Below are positions 1 through 6,599 of a stretch of DNA of 8,925 nt, in pieces. How positions within the stretch are numbered: position 1 is the first letter of the stretch; each line of letters opens with the position of its first letter. The DNA lies in the NCBI GenBank assembly GCA_019307805.1, contig JAFDIX010000142.1, positions 1 to 8,925 of the forward strand, in the 5' to 3' direction. Source of the stretch: Deltaproteobacteria bacterium. GTDB lineage: Bacteria > Desulfobacterota > DSM-4660 > Desulfatiglandales > HGW-15. Under the pieces are notes generated by a model that ran no database searches, was not told the origin of the DNA, and saw only the letters and a program-made list of their open reading frames with translations. The translations under genes were made by a program, and so were the position numbers.

Positions 1-33
1 GGGGGATTTTAATGCCGGGCAGAATAGTATTGT

Positions 34-79
34 GATGCCGGATAACCCCTTTTTTTTCCAGTATCGAGCATCCGGCATC
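34..79. repeat. 10-bp inverted repeat upstream of the first SDR gene
   Basis: GATGCCGGAT at 34-43 is the exact reverse complement of ATCCGGCATC at 70-79, with a 26-nt loop that holds a run of eight T (50-57). The right arm lies inside the heptamer array at 59-86. A further direct copy of ATGCCGG sits at 12-18. It could be a hairpin in the 5' leader of the downstream gene, an operator, or the remains of a terminator for a gene outside the window. The T run is in the loop and not after the stem, so it is not a standard intrinsic terminator. Confidence 0.5.
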
Positions 80-86
80 CAGTATC
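59..86. repeat. Four-unit imperfect 7-bp tandem repeat
   Basis: Four consecutive heptamers can be read: CAGTATC, GAGCATC, CGGCATC, CAGTATC. All end in ATC and have G at position 3. The array ends 26 bp before the start codon of the SDR gene. It is the first of four similar short arrays in the window and probably belongs to a dispersed class of intergenic repeats. No function can be assigned. Confidence 0.6.
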
Positions 87-112
87 TATTCGCAATGGAA
101 AAAAGGAGTTAA

Positions 113-892
113 ATGAATATGAGCGGGGCGAGTTCGAATCTTTTTTCGATAAAAGATAAAGTGGTTATCATTACCGGGTGTGCCCGGGGGATTGGCCTTA
201 CCTACGCAAAGGGCCTGGGATCGCACCAGGCGAAACTGGCCATTTGCGATATCCAGGATGAAAAGATCGTTGAAGTAGGACAGGATCTGGAAAAAAGCGG
301 GTGTGAAGTGATGGCTTCCAGGGTCGACGTGACCAACCCTGGGGAGGTCGATGCATTTGTTCAACAGGTCATCGAACGGTTTGGACGCATTGACGGGCTC
401 GTCAACAATGCAGGGGTCTTGATGCGAAGGACGCCCGAGGAAATGAAGCTCGAAGAATGGGAATTCATTCAGAAGGTGAACGTCAACGGTACGTTTCTTT
501 TTGCCCAGGCAGTAGGAAAGGAGATGATGAGGCAAAGGGAAGGTTCCATCGTGAATATCGCTTCCATCGGCGCCAAACAGGCCCTGGGTCTGAGATTGGC
601 CTACTGTACATCCAAGGCTGCAGTTGAACACTTCACCAGGACACTGGCATTTGAATGGGGAGAGTACAACATCCGGGTGAATGCCATTGGGCCCGGCTTC
701 ATCAAGAGCGACATGAATGCGGATTTGCGGGCCAACAAGGAGATATACAATCGCATGGTGAGTGAGGTTCCGCTTGGCCGTTTCGGGGAACCGGATGACC
801 TGTTGGGTACGCTCATATATCTTATCTCGCCGGCATCAACATATGTCACGGGACAGACTATTTTTGTGGATGGTGGAAAAACGACGGTGTAG
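113..892 (+). CDS. SDR-family NAD(P)-dependent oxidoreductase
   Basis: This is a classical short-chain dehydrogenase/reductase of 259 residues, a normal length for the family. It has a Rossmann fold and should oxidise or reduce an alcohol/carbonyl group in the cytoplasm. Visible motifs are the cofactor loop TGCARGIG (21-28), Asp46 at the end of the second strand (usually favouring NAD over NADP), NNAG (98-101), and the catalytic set Asn123, Ser151, Tyr164 and Lys168 (YCTSK), with the usual 13-residue Ser-Tyr spacing. The C-terminal VTGQTIFVDGG segment is typical of FabG-like members. AAGGAG at 103-108 lies 4 nt before ATG 113 and 10 nt before a second in-frame ATG at 119, so either start is possible. 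The gene leads a same-strand group with the cyclase and the broken cupin, but a 134-bp gap follows, so co-transcription is unproven. The substrate is unknown; similarity to 3-oxoacyl-ACP reductases is generic to the family. Confidence 0.93.
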   Translation: MNMSGASSNLFSIKDKVVIITGCARGIGLTYAKGLGSHQAKLAICDIQDEKIVEVGQDLEKSGCEVMASRVDVTNPGEVDAFVQQVIERFGRIDGLVNNAGVLMRRTPEEMKLEEWEFIQKVNVNGTFLFAQAVGKEMMRQREGSIVNIASIGAKQALGLRLAYCTSKAAVEHFTRTLAFEWGEYNIRVNAIGPGFIKSDMNADLRANKEIYNRMVSEVPLGRFGEPDDLLGTLIYLISPASTYVTGQTIFVDGGKTTV

Positions 893-970
893 TGGGAGCG
901 TATACCCCTGCGTCTGAAGATATGAGATCACGGCCATGCTAAGAAGAAGTGGTTGCAGGATCGGTAGGAT

Positions 971-1002
971 TCAAGGGGTCAAGGGGCCGAGGGTTCGAGT
1001 GA
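971..1002. repeat. Four-unit imperfect 8-bp tandem repeat
   Basis: Consecutive octamers TCAAGGGG, TCAAGGGG, CCGAGGGT and TCGAGTGA can be read between the SDR gene and the cyclase gene. The first two are identical and the others drift. The array ends 24 bp before the cyclase start codon. The rest of the gap (893-970) shows no gene or convincing hairpin. Confidence 0.55.
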
Positions 1003-1026
1003 AATGAATGAAAGGTTATCGGGTTA

Positions 1027-1755
1027 ATGACAGAATCAACAAGGAAAAGATTGGAAAACGTGGAAGGTATTATTGATCTCACCCTTCCGGTAAGAAAACA
1101 CTGGCGGTGGGGATTTCACCGAACCTATGAACGTGATTACACCTTCGGTCACCCTCTTCGAGAGGAATACCTGTATATGCCGGTGCATTGCTTTACGCAC
1201 ATCGATCCTCCTGCACATGCTACGGAAGGTGAAAAAACCATTGATCAGGTTCCCCTGTCGGATCTCATTGGTTACGCCAGGATAGTGGACCTCTCCCACA
1301 AGGAGCAAAACGCGGAAATAACAGACGCAGACCTTGATGAAAAGGGGGGGCATGTCGCAAAAGGGGATATCGTTGTTGTCAAAACGTGCCAGGGTTTGCG
1401 CTACAGTGTGGATCAACAGGAGTTTTGGACGACGTCTCCTTACATGGCCGAGTCGTCCGGGAAATGGCTCGTGGAGAAGGGGGTCAGGGCAGTCGCCTTT
1501 GATTTCCCACAGGATTATGTGTTGCGGGATTTTTTCAAGGGGATCATTCCATCCCTGGATGACATGACCATGCACAAAGCCCTTTTGAAGGCAGGGATTA
1601 TTCAAATTGAGTATATTACAAACCTTCACCTGGTGGATGCAAACTCGGTGTTGTTCTTTGCCATTCCCCTCAGGCTGGAAGGGGTAGCCGGATCGCCGGC
1701 CCGGGTGTTTGCAGTGGAAAACGCATCATCGTTGATATTAAACCGGATCAGATAA
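1027..1755 (+). CDS. Cyclase-family protein (kynurenine formamidase / isatin hydrolase-like metal hydrolase)
   Basis: The 242 residues match the cyclase family, whose known members (kynurenine formamidase KynB, isatin hydrolase) are metal-dependent amidohydrolases of the cytoplasm. The signature HxGTHxDxPxH appears as HCFTHIDPPAH at 54-64, keeping His54, His58, Asp60 and His64, which in the family form the metal site. The Gly of the signature is Phe56 here. Further family landmarks follow: the SPYMAESSGKWLVEKGVRAV segment, a His in MHKALLKAG, EYITNL, and the C-terminal PLRLEGVAGSPARVFAVE block. The chosen ATG has AAAGG at 1011-1015, 11 nt upstream, a modest site. The gene ends 22 bp before the cupin pseudogene, so the two probably formed one transcript. 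In this setting it may open a lactone, lactam or amide, but the substrate is not identifiable. Family assignment is secure; function within it is not. Confidence 0.88.
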   Translation: MTESTRKRLENVEGIIDLTLPVRKHWRWGFHRTYERDYTFGHPLREEYLYMPVHCFTHIDPPAHATEGEKTIDQVPLSDLIGYARIVDLSHKEQNAEITDADLDEKGGHVAKGDIVVVKTCQGLRYSVDQQEFWTTSPYMAESSGKWLVEKGVRAVAFDFPQDYVLRDFFKGIIPSLDDMTMHKALLKAGIIQIEYITNLHLVDANSVLFFAIPLRLEGVAGSPARVFAVENASSLILNRIR

Positions 1756-1763
1756 AAATTTTT

Positions 1764-1770
1764 AAGGAGG
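1764..1770 (+). promoter_or_regulatory. Strong ribosome binding site of the broken cupin gene
   Basis: AAGGAGG ends 7 nt before ATG 1778. It is a near-perfect Shine-Dalgarno sequence, much stronger than that of the cyclase gene upstream. It fixes the original start of the cupin and suggests that the gene was well translated before it broke. Confidence 0.8.
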
Positions 1771-1777
1771 TGTTGCC

Positions 1778-2156
1778 ATGTCCAATCCAAAGGCCAAGGT
1801 TCTTGCACTGGATAAAGTCGATGTGGACAGGATTTATGAGGAGCAGCTCGATCACCATTTCGGGATAAACAAATTCACATGCGGCAGTGAGTCCCTCTCC
1901 ATGAGCTTTCCACTTGAATTCCGAATTGGGGCAGTACATCATCAAGGGCAGGGGAAAGTACCACTTCTACCCGGGCGTTGAAGGGGAGGCGGAATCACAT
2001 GATATCTATCCTGGTTGTTTTATTTACGTGCCGAAAGGGTGTGTCCACGTGATTGAAAATACCGGGGATGAAGATATCGAATCCATTGCAGCCTACGGAG
2101 AAGCCAATACCGGAAATGCCACATTGAAGATCTTTACGGAGAGCCCGCTGGACTAA
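1778..2156 (+). pseudogene. Small cupin-domain protein, frame-shifted and missing metal-binding motif 1
   Basis: Translation from ATG 1778 gives a cupin-like N-terminus up to about residue 50 (SMSFPLEFRI). It then leaves the cupin frame and stops at 1979-1981. The rest of the barrel continues in the +1 frame from about 1923: ELGQYIIKGRGKYHF, then the second cupin motif GCFIYVPKGCVHVIENTG, ending at TAA 2154-2156. Joining the frames does not restore a whole protein. The segment that normally lies between these two parts, carrying HxH, is absent, while the Glu that follows it and the motif 2 His remain. In the two intact cupins nearby about 14 residues fill this place, so a deletion of about 44 bp (3n+2) would explain both the missing motif and the frame change. 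GAATT occurs at 1916-1920 and 1923-1927, at the join. The downstream part has only a TTG (1914) as possible start and no ribosome binding site. A sequencing error alone would not explain the missing motif. Confidence 0.8.
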
Positions 2157-2235
2157 ACACATCAAAGCTTTAGAGCGTGATCGGCGTGCAGCTAAAATGG
2201 GGTGAATGTGGGGACTGCGATGTGAGCCTCAGGTC

Positions 2236-2267
2236 TGGAGTGATGGAGTGTTGGAGTAATGGATGAA
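2236..2267. repeat. Four-unit imperfect 8-bp tandem repeat
   Basis: The consecutive octamers TGGAGTGA, TGGAGTGT, TGGAGTAA and TGGATGAA lie in the gap between the convergent cupin pseudogene and tctA. The first three differ only in their last two bases. No open frame of note covers them. Confidence 0.6.
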
Positions 2268-2320
2268 TGCCAGAGAATACTCGCGGCGAGGAAAGCGCGT
2301 CACAGGAGACCGTTCGTTCA

Positions 2321-2367
2321 CAGCACTCGGCTTTATGTTCTCTGCGATTCCTGAAAGCTGAGTGCTG
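2321..2367. repeat. 14-bp inverted repeat between convergent genes
   Basis: Positions 2321-2334 (CAGCACTCGGCTTT) pair with 2354-2367 (AAAGCTGAGTGCTG) over 14 positions with one G-T wobble, around a 19-nt loop. It lies 16 bp beyond the stop codon of tctA and 165 bp beyond the cupin pseudogene. A transcript from either strand could fold here, so it may help end or protect the mRNAs. No T run follows on either strand, so it is not a canonical intrinsic terminator. The right arm is part of the heptamer array at 2350-2377. Confidence 0.55.
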
Positions 2368-2377
2368 ATCGCTGATA
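2350..2377. repeat. Four-unit imperfect 7-bp tandem repeat
   Basis: The heptamers CCTGAAA, GCTGAGT, GCTGATC and GCTGATA follow each other and are trailed by a further GCT. All share CTGA. The array ends 5 bp before the stop codon of tctA. An inverted copy at 2321-2334 makes the stem described for that site. Confidence 0.55.
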
Positions 2378-2382
2378 GCTAT

Positions 2383-3852
2383 TTAAGCCGGTTTTTTCTT
2401 TTTCTTCCTGGGCATGATGCTGCCGATAAATGTCAGGATCACCACGATGACCAGGATGGTTCCCAGGGGCCTTCCGTAAAGGATGTTCCAGATACTTTCC
2501 CCTTCAAACACCACCATGGCCCGCCTGAAATTTTCATCCAGCATATTCCCAAGAATCACACCGAGGACCAGGGGACCGATGGGGATATCGGCCTTTCGCA
2601 TGAGGAACCCCAGTAGTCCGAATGCAAACATCAGATAGATGTCAAACATGGCCATTTTCTGTGCAAATGAGCCCATGACACAGAGCAGCGTAATGACGGG
2701 GAGGAGTATTTCGCGGGGAAGGGAGAAGAGCTTCACGCTGGGTTTGATCAGGGCAAAGGCGCAGATGTACATGGCGATGTTTGCCAGTATGAGGGTCCCG
2801 TACATGAAGTACATGATGCCGGGCTGTTCCACTTCAATAGTCGGACCCAGGATGATCCCGTGCAGGTTCAGAGCGGCAAGGAAAGCCGCTGCTGTCGCGC
2901 TGCCGGGAATCCCGAGAATCAGGGTTGGGAGCAGGGCGCCGCCGATATTGGCATTGTTGGCCACCTCGGAACAGACAACCCCTTCCATGTCGCCCTTGGA
3001 AAACTTTCTTCCAGTAGACCTCTCACCAAGCCCATAGGACACGAAGGTGGCCACATTGGCCCCCGCACCGGGGATGATGCCGGTGAGTAAACCGGCAATG
3101 GATGAACGGATGATGCTTTTCCAATACTTCAGGAATTCCTTGAGGCTGGGAAAGATCCTGCCTATTTTTTGTGGAATGACATAGGGTGAAGGCTCTGAAA
3201 GGACCATAAAAACTTCCGTTAGTCCAAAAAGGCCGATGAGCACAGGGATGTAGGGGATGCCCAGGAGCAATTCCATACTGCCAAAGGTGAATCGCTCCAC
3301 ACCGAGTATTTCCTCCCGCCCGACCATGGCAAGCAGAATCCCCAGCCACCCGGAGATCCAGCCCTTCACAGGGGCCTCGCCGGCCGTCAGTGTCCCGCAA
3401 ATGGAGACCCCCCAGAGGGCCAGCAGGGCTACTTCCCATGATGCGAATTTCAATGCGATGTCAAGCACGTAACCGACACAGGTCACGAGAAGAAGAATCC
3501 CCACCCAGTTGCCCACCATGGAGGCGGTGATAGACATACCGAGTACTTCGCCGCCCCTGCCTTTTTTGGCCAGAGGAAAGCCTGCCATCTGGGTAGGAAC
3601 GGCATCGGGGGTTCCGGGAATATTTATCAGAACAGCGGAAATGGCCCCCCCAAAGACCGAGCCCGTGAAGGTGCCGAGGATGAAGATGATGGCCATTTCA
3701 GTGGGCATCCGGTAGGTGAGTCCGACCAGGAGGGCCATGGCCATGGTGGTGGAAAGACCTGGAAGGGCCGCCCATATGATTCCCAGGGCGGCGCCGGCAG
3801 TGCAGAGTAAAATATAGTAGGGTGTAAATGCTGTAAAAAACGAATATTCCAT
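2383..3852 (-). CDS. tctA: Tripartite tricarboxylate transporter, large permease subunit TctA
   Basis: The 489 residues have the size and motifs of TctA, the large inner-membrane subunit of tripartite tricarboxylate transporters. These are secondary transporters that take up organic acids delivered by a periplasmic binding protein. The protein is strongly hydrophobic with about ten to twelve membrane segments. The family's internal duplication is visible: ALPGLSTT (29-36) and NIPGTPDA (77-84) in the first half mirror IIPGAGAN (259-266) and LGIPGSAT (313-320) in the second. The conserved SEVANNANIGGALLP stretch starts at 295. The C-terminus is a short basic tail (MPRKKKKKPA). GGGG at 3864-3861 lies 8 nt before the start codon. 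The gene follows tctB by 50 bp and is the last of the minus-strand run. The family is certain; the substrate is not set by these motifs. Confidence 0.96.
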   Translation of the reverse strand: MEYSFFTAFTPYYILLCTAGAALGIIWAALPGLSTTMAMALLVGLTYRMPTEMAIIFILGTFTGSVFGGAISAVLINIPGTPDAVPTQMAGFPLAKKGRGGEVLGMSITASMVGNWVGILLLVTCVGYVLDIALKFASWEVALLALWGVSICGTLTAGEAPVKGWISGWLGILLAMVGREEILGVERFTFGSMELLLGIPYIPVLIGLFGLTEVFMVLSEPSPYVIPQKIGRIFPSLKEFLKYWKSIIRSSIAGLLTGIIPGAGANVATFVSYGLGERSTGRKFSKGDMEGVVCSEVANNANIGGALLPTLILGIPGSATAAAFLAALNLHGIILGPTIEVEQPGIMYFMYGTLILANIAMYICAFALIKPSVKLFSLPREILLPVITLLCVMGSFAQKMAMFDIYLMFAFGLLGFLMRKADIPIGPLVLGVILGNMLDENFRRAMVVFEGESIWNILYGRPLGTILVIVVILTFIGSIMPRKKKKKPA

Positions 3853-3902
3853 GGGCTTATCCCCGTTTTGGTATGAGGAGTGGTCTGATAAGGGTGTTGG
3901 CT

Positions 3903-4439
3903 TTACAAAAACCAGTCAAAGATGGAGTCTCCCGGCAACAGTATCTTAAAGAGAAGGCGGAAGAGGGCGCTGAACACCAACGGGACCAATAGGGAAACAA
4001 GGGTAATCTTGAGCCAGCCTCCCTTTCTCCAAAAAACCGTAAAGGTCCCGAATAGAAAGAGAAAACCCGCTATTTCAAAGGGCACCCTCCCCGTGAGCAC
4101 CAGCAGGTAGATGGAAACAAGTAAAATAATCCATACACTCCGTTTTGTCCTGGCATCCCCGAAAAACTTTCTAAAGGAGAATTCGGACAGTGTCCTGCTC
4201 AAGGTAGGGAGGCCCCTACTTCTTAACGCTGAAACCATAAGCGCAAGGCCCATAATGAACATGGTGCCGCCAAACAGGACGGGAACCAGGCCGGGTGCCC
4301 TTGCCCAACGCTCCCAGGGCATTTGCAGTGACCAGTAGATTACAATCACGCTGACTGCCATAATGACAAGTGATGTGACAATGTCGATCGCAGCCATCCG
4401 GGTTTTCTTTTCAAGTTTTTTATCGTCAGATTCGGCCAT
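3903..4439 (-). CDS. tctB: Tripartite tricarboxylate transporter, small permease subunit TctB
   Basis: A 178-residue membrane protein in the usual place just before tctA. TctB proteins are poorly conserved, small, and carry about four membrane helices, and this fits. There is a charged N-terminus (1-16), hydrophobic stretches at about 17-38, 50-71, 101-117 and 120-137, and a last one at about 143-168. The APGLVPVLFGG segment (48-58) after the first helix is typical of the family. It should form the membrane part of the transporter with TctA. GGAAG stands just before the ATG. The gap to the upstream cupin gene (4440-4548) has a small palindromic AT-rich patch and two GGATCC copies at 4496-4501 and 4506-4511, but no recognised promoter. 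Assignment rests on topology and position as well as the short motif. Confidence 0.9.
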   Translation of the reverse strand: MAESDDKKLEKKTRMAAIDIVTSLVIMAVSVIVIYWSLQMPWERWARAPGLVPVLFGGTMFIMGLALMVSALRSRGLPTLSRTLSEFSFRKFFGDARTKRSVWIILLVSIYLLVLTGRVPFEIAGFLFLFGTFTVFWRKGGWLKITLVSLLVPLVFSALFRLLFKILLPGDSIFDWFL

Positions 4440-4548
4440 CTTCTTCCAGCCAACCGTTCGGCAATAAGCCTTATTAAATTAATTGCTTAGGCGAAGGATC
4501 CATAGGGATCCGATGATAGGTGATCGGAGTTTCTTACCATGAGACAGC

Positions 4549-4932
4549 TTATTCGGCAAAGATTTTTCCACTTTTAAAAGGGTTTGAACACCCAAAATAG
4601 CCGCCAAGGGCCTCGCAGTTCTCTGTCTCGCTGGGGTTGTAGGTGTTGTGTACTTCCCCTCGCGGGACATAAATAAAATCGTCTGCTTCCAGTGTCATTT
4701 TTTCTTTTTTTTCACCGATTTCCCATTCCACGGTTCCTGAGATCACATAAAAAAACATATCCGCATTTTCGTGGCAATGAAACTTGCTCTTCACCTGGGG
4801 AGGTACCTGGACGCGTATGATGGTGCCCATTTTAGTGTCGGTTGTTTCGTCCGTGATGCCGAACCATTGATTCAAACCGGGTTCATAGTTGGTTACCGTT
4901 TCAAGGCTTTTCGTGCTTATTTTGGTTGCCAT
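4549..4932 (-). CDS. Small single-domain cupin protein
   Basis: A 127-residue single cupin barrel. Motif 1 reads VPPQVKSKFHCHENAD (43-58), giving metal ligands His52 and His54, with Asp58 where most cupins have Glu. Motif 2 is DDFIYVPRGEVHNTYN with His95. The protein has no signal peptide and should be cytoplasmic. Small cupins of this kind act as isomerases, dioxygenases, decarboxylases or sugar/acid-binding proteins, and the sequence alone does not decide. The start is well supported: AAGGAGG at 4947-4941 lies 8 nt upstream of the ATG. The gene begins 18 bp after the aldo/keto reductase stop and precedes tctB, so it is very likely in one operon with them. Together with the other intact cupin it gives a scale for the deletion in the broken cupin on the other strand. 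Confidence 0.9.
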   Translation of the reverse strand: MATKISTKSLETVTNYEPGLNQWFGITDETTDTKMGTIIRVQVPPQVKSKFHCHENADMFFYVISGTVEWEIGEKKEKMTLEADDFIYVPRGEVHNTYNPSETENCEALGGYFGCSNPFKSGKIFAE

Positions 4933-4940
4933 ATATTTTT

Positions 4941-4947
4941 CCTCCTT
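4941..4947 (-). promoter_or_regulatory. Strong ribosome binding site of the second intact cupin
   Basis: On the minus strand AAGGAGG ends 8 nt before the cupin ATG at 4932. It lies in the 18-bp gap after the aldo/keto reductase stop codon and suggests high translation of this cupin relative to the reductase, whose own site is weak. Confidence 0.75.
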
Positions 4948-4950
4948 TTT

Positions 4951-5937
4951 TTACATTTCAAGAACTTTCATGTGTTGTTCCCCATATCGGGCCCCCTTTG
5001 CCACGCCGGGCTTGAAAATCTTTTCCAGCACTTCACATTCCGCCTTGCCCATTTGGATGTCCAGGGCGGCTATGTTTTCATCCAGATAGGATCTTCTTTT
5101 TGTCCCCGGGATAGGGACAATGTCCTGCCCCCGGGTGAAGACCCATGCCAGGGCTATCTGGGCCGGTGTACAGTCTCTTTCTTTTGCCAGGGTAATGAGT
5201 GGTTGCAACAGGCCGGCATTGTGCTTTATGTTTTCAGGGCCAAAGCGCGGAAGGTTTTTCCGCAAATCCCCATCTCCCAGATCCTCCGGCGCTTGAATTC
5301 CACCGGTCAGAAATCCACGACCAAGCGGGGCGTAGGCAACATAACCTATGCCGAGGTCACGACAGAGGGGCAATATTTCGTTCTCCGCATCTCTGGTCCA
5401 GAGAGAGTATTCTGATTGTAAGGCTGTTATGGGGTGGGTGGCATGGGCACGTCGAATGGTATGCGCTCCGGCTTCCGAGAGGCCTAAAAACCGCACCTTG
5501 CCCTGTTCAACAAGCCTTCCCATGGCTCCCACCGTCTCCTCGATGGGGACTGTTGCGTCGATCCGATGGACATAATAGAGATCGATGACGTCCATGCCCA
5601 GGCGTTGCAGGCTGGCATCGCAGGCCTGGTATACGTATTCGGGCCTTCCATCCACACCGAGCCATTCTCCTTTGGAGCCGCGAATAATGCCGAATTTCGT
5701 GGCAACAATGGCCCGGTCCCGCCTTCCCTTAAGGGCTTGGCCAAGGAGTTCCTCGTTTTTCCCAACGCCGTAGGAATCCGAGGTGTCAAAGAAGTTGATG
5801 CCCCGGTCAAGAGCATGAAGGATGGTGGCCATGGACTCTTTGTCGTCCAGCTGTCCATAATGGGCGGACATCCCCATGCACCCCAGACCGATGCCGGATA
5901 CCTCAAGCGGGCTTTTTCCCAGTTGTCTTTTTTGCAT
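4951..5937 (-). CDS. Aldo/keto reductase
   Basis: The protein is a cytoplasmic NADPH-type aldo/keto reductase with a TIM-barrel fold. The catalytic tetrad is visible as Asp51 and Tyr56 (FFDTSDSYG), Lys81 (ATKFG) and His124 (YYVHRID). PIPGTKRRSYLDENIAA near the C-terminus is the cofactor-binding end typical of the family. I place the start at ATG 5937, giving 328 residues, because the family's N-terminal RxLGxSPLEVSGIGLGCMG begins right there. The open frame runs on to 6108, but those 57 extra codons overlap the upstream cupin in another frame and look non-homologous (basic and low in conserved features). The gap to the cupin stop is 10 bp, and the ribosome site is weak (GGAA about 15 nt upstream), so translational coupling is likely. 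Resemblance is to the Tas/AKR13-like branch. The substrate is unknown: a sugar, hydroxy acid or aldehyde would all be possible. Confidence 0.93.
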   Translation of the reverse strand: MQKRQLGKSPLEVSGIGLGCMGMSAHYGQLDDKESMATILHALDRGINFFDTSDSYGVGKNEELLGQALKGRRDRAIVATKFGIIRGSKGEWLGVDGRPEYVYQACDASLQRLGMDVIDLYYVHRIDATVPIEETVGAMGRLVEQGKVRFLGLSEAGAHTIRRAHATHPITALQSEYSLWTRDAENEILPLCRDLGIGYVAYAPLGRGFLTGGIQAPEDLGDGDLRKNLPRFGPENIKHNAGLLQPLITLAKERDCTPAQIALAWVFTRGQDIVPIPGTKRRSYLDENIAALDIQMGKAECEVLEKIFKPGVAKGARYGEQHMKVLEM

Positions 5938-5947
5938 TTTCAAATAA

Positions 5948-6400
5948 TCAATTCCAGGGGGTCTTTTCCTGAAACTTCTCATCCATTTCTTCCAGAATTT
6001 TCTCAGCCTTTTCCCACTCTTCTTCCGCACCGGGAATCCAGTTTGTGTCGTACCAGCTGTGCCCAGGAATCCTGCTTTTGATGTTGATCCACAGACAATC
6101 CTCTTCACAGATCTCCTCGTGCTCTACATTGGGCGGTACGAGAAAGACATCCCCCTCTCCCACATCGTACCACTTGTCTTCATCTCCAACCCGAATCTTC
6201 ATACTTCCCTTTAAAGGGATGAACATCTGCTCTTCAGGATGTGCGTGGGTCCTTGCTCCTGCGTGTCCGTCTCCCCGATCCTCATGGTGAAGGACGCGCT
6301 GCAGTATCAATCGTTTCCCAATCACAGACTTTCCTTTGGACAGGGTGCGGCTGGGTGTCATTAGTGTGTCTTCCAGTTCATCCCATTTGTATAACGGCAT
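5948..6400 (-). CDS. Cupin-domain protein with C-terminal helical tail
   Basis: A 150-residue cupin. Motif 1 is ARTHAHPEEQMFIPLKG with His52, His54 and Glu57 (or Glu56), and motif 2 is GDVFLVPPNVEHEEI with His94, so the metal site looks complete. After the barrel comes an acidic, probably helical tail from about residue 124 (EEEWEKAEKILEEMDEKF), which the other cupins here lack. No signal peptide is seen. AAGGAG about 7 nt before the ATG supports the start. It is the first gene after the tandem terminators and heads a tight run with the aldo/keto reductase (10-bp gap), the second cupin and tctBA. Its promoter should therefore lie in 6401-6546, although I cannot point to convincing -35/-10 boxes. 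The enzymatic role is open. Confidence 0.9.
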   Translation of the reverse strand: MPLYKWDELEDTLMTPSRTLSKGKSVIGKRLILQRVLHHEDRGDGHAGARTHAHPEEQMFIPLKGSMKIRVGDEDKWYDVGEGDVFLVPPNVEHEEICEEDCLWINIKSRIPGHSWYDTNWIPGAEEEWEKAEKILEEMDEKFQEKTPWN

Positions 6401-6546
6401 ATTCAGTCTCCTTTGTTGTTAGTAGTGGTTCCCGTGCCCAGGTTTGGAAGGGGCACACTCAGACCCTTCGGCAGGGTGTCTTTTTCACAAACGAAAAATA
6501 TCTCCACCGTTTTGCACTGGGGTGACCAATATTTCAGCGTTTGTGG

Positions 6547-6593
6547 AAAAAACACCCGAAGGCATCAGATTTTCGAGGAGTCTGATGCTTTCG
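6547..6593 (-). terminator. Second intrinsic terminator of tctC
   Basis: On the minus strand a stem pairs 6593-6581 with 6569-6557. It is 13 bp with one G-T wobble and has an 11-nt loop. Four bases later there is a run of six T (6552-6547). It lies only 6 bp beyond the tail of the first terminator and would catch readthrough. Confidence 0.65.
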
Positions 6594-6599
6594 CTCAGT

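Noticed and set aside
1004..1027. Seven-codon upstream frame overlapping the cyclase start by one base (TAATG)
   Set aside because: It could couple translation, but a frame this short arises by chance, and there is no clear ribosome site of its own.
1036..1629. Long antisense open frame over the cyclase gene, and similar ones over tctA and the first SDR
   Set aside because: They lie fully inside well-supported genes on the other strand and have no domain or ribosome site; they are shadows of codon use.
1900..1935. Programmed ribosomal frameshift in the cupin gene
   Set aside because: There is no slippery sequence, and even a shift would give a protein without the HxH metal motif, so a deletion is a better explanation.
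5938..6108. 57-codon N-terminal extension of the aldo/keto reductase
   Set aside because: It overlaps the cupin gene in another frame, is not like the family N-terminus, and the conserved sequence starts right at ATG 5937.
6462..6485. Small hairpin followed by five T on the plus strand
   Set aside because: The stem is only about 5 bp, and no plus-strand gene lies upstream, so a terminator role is not supported.
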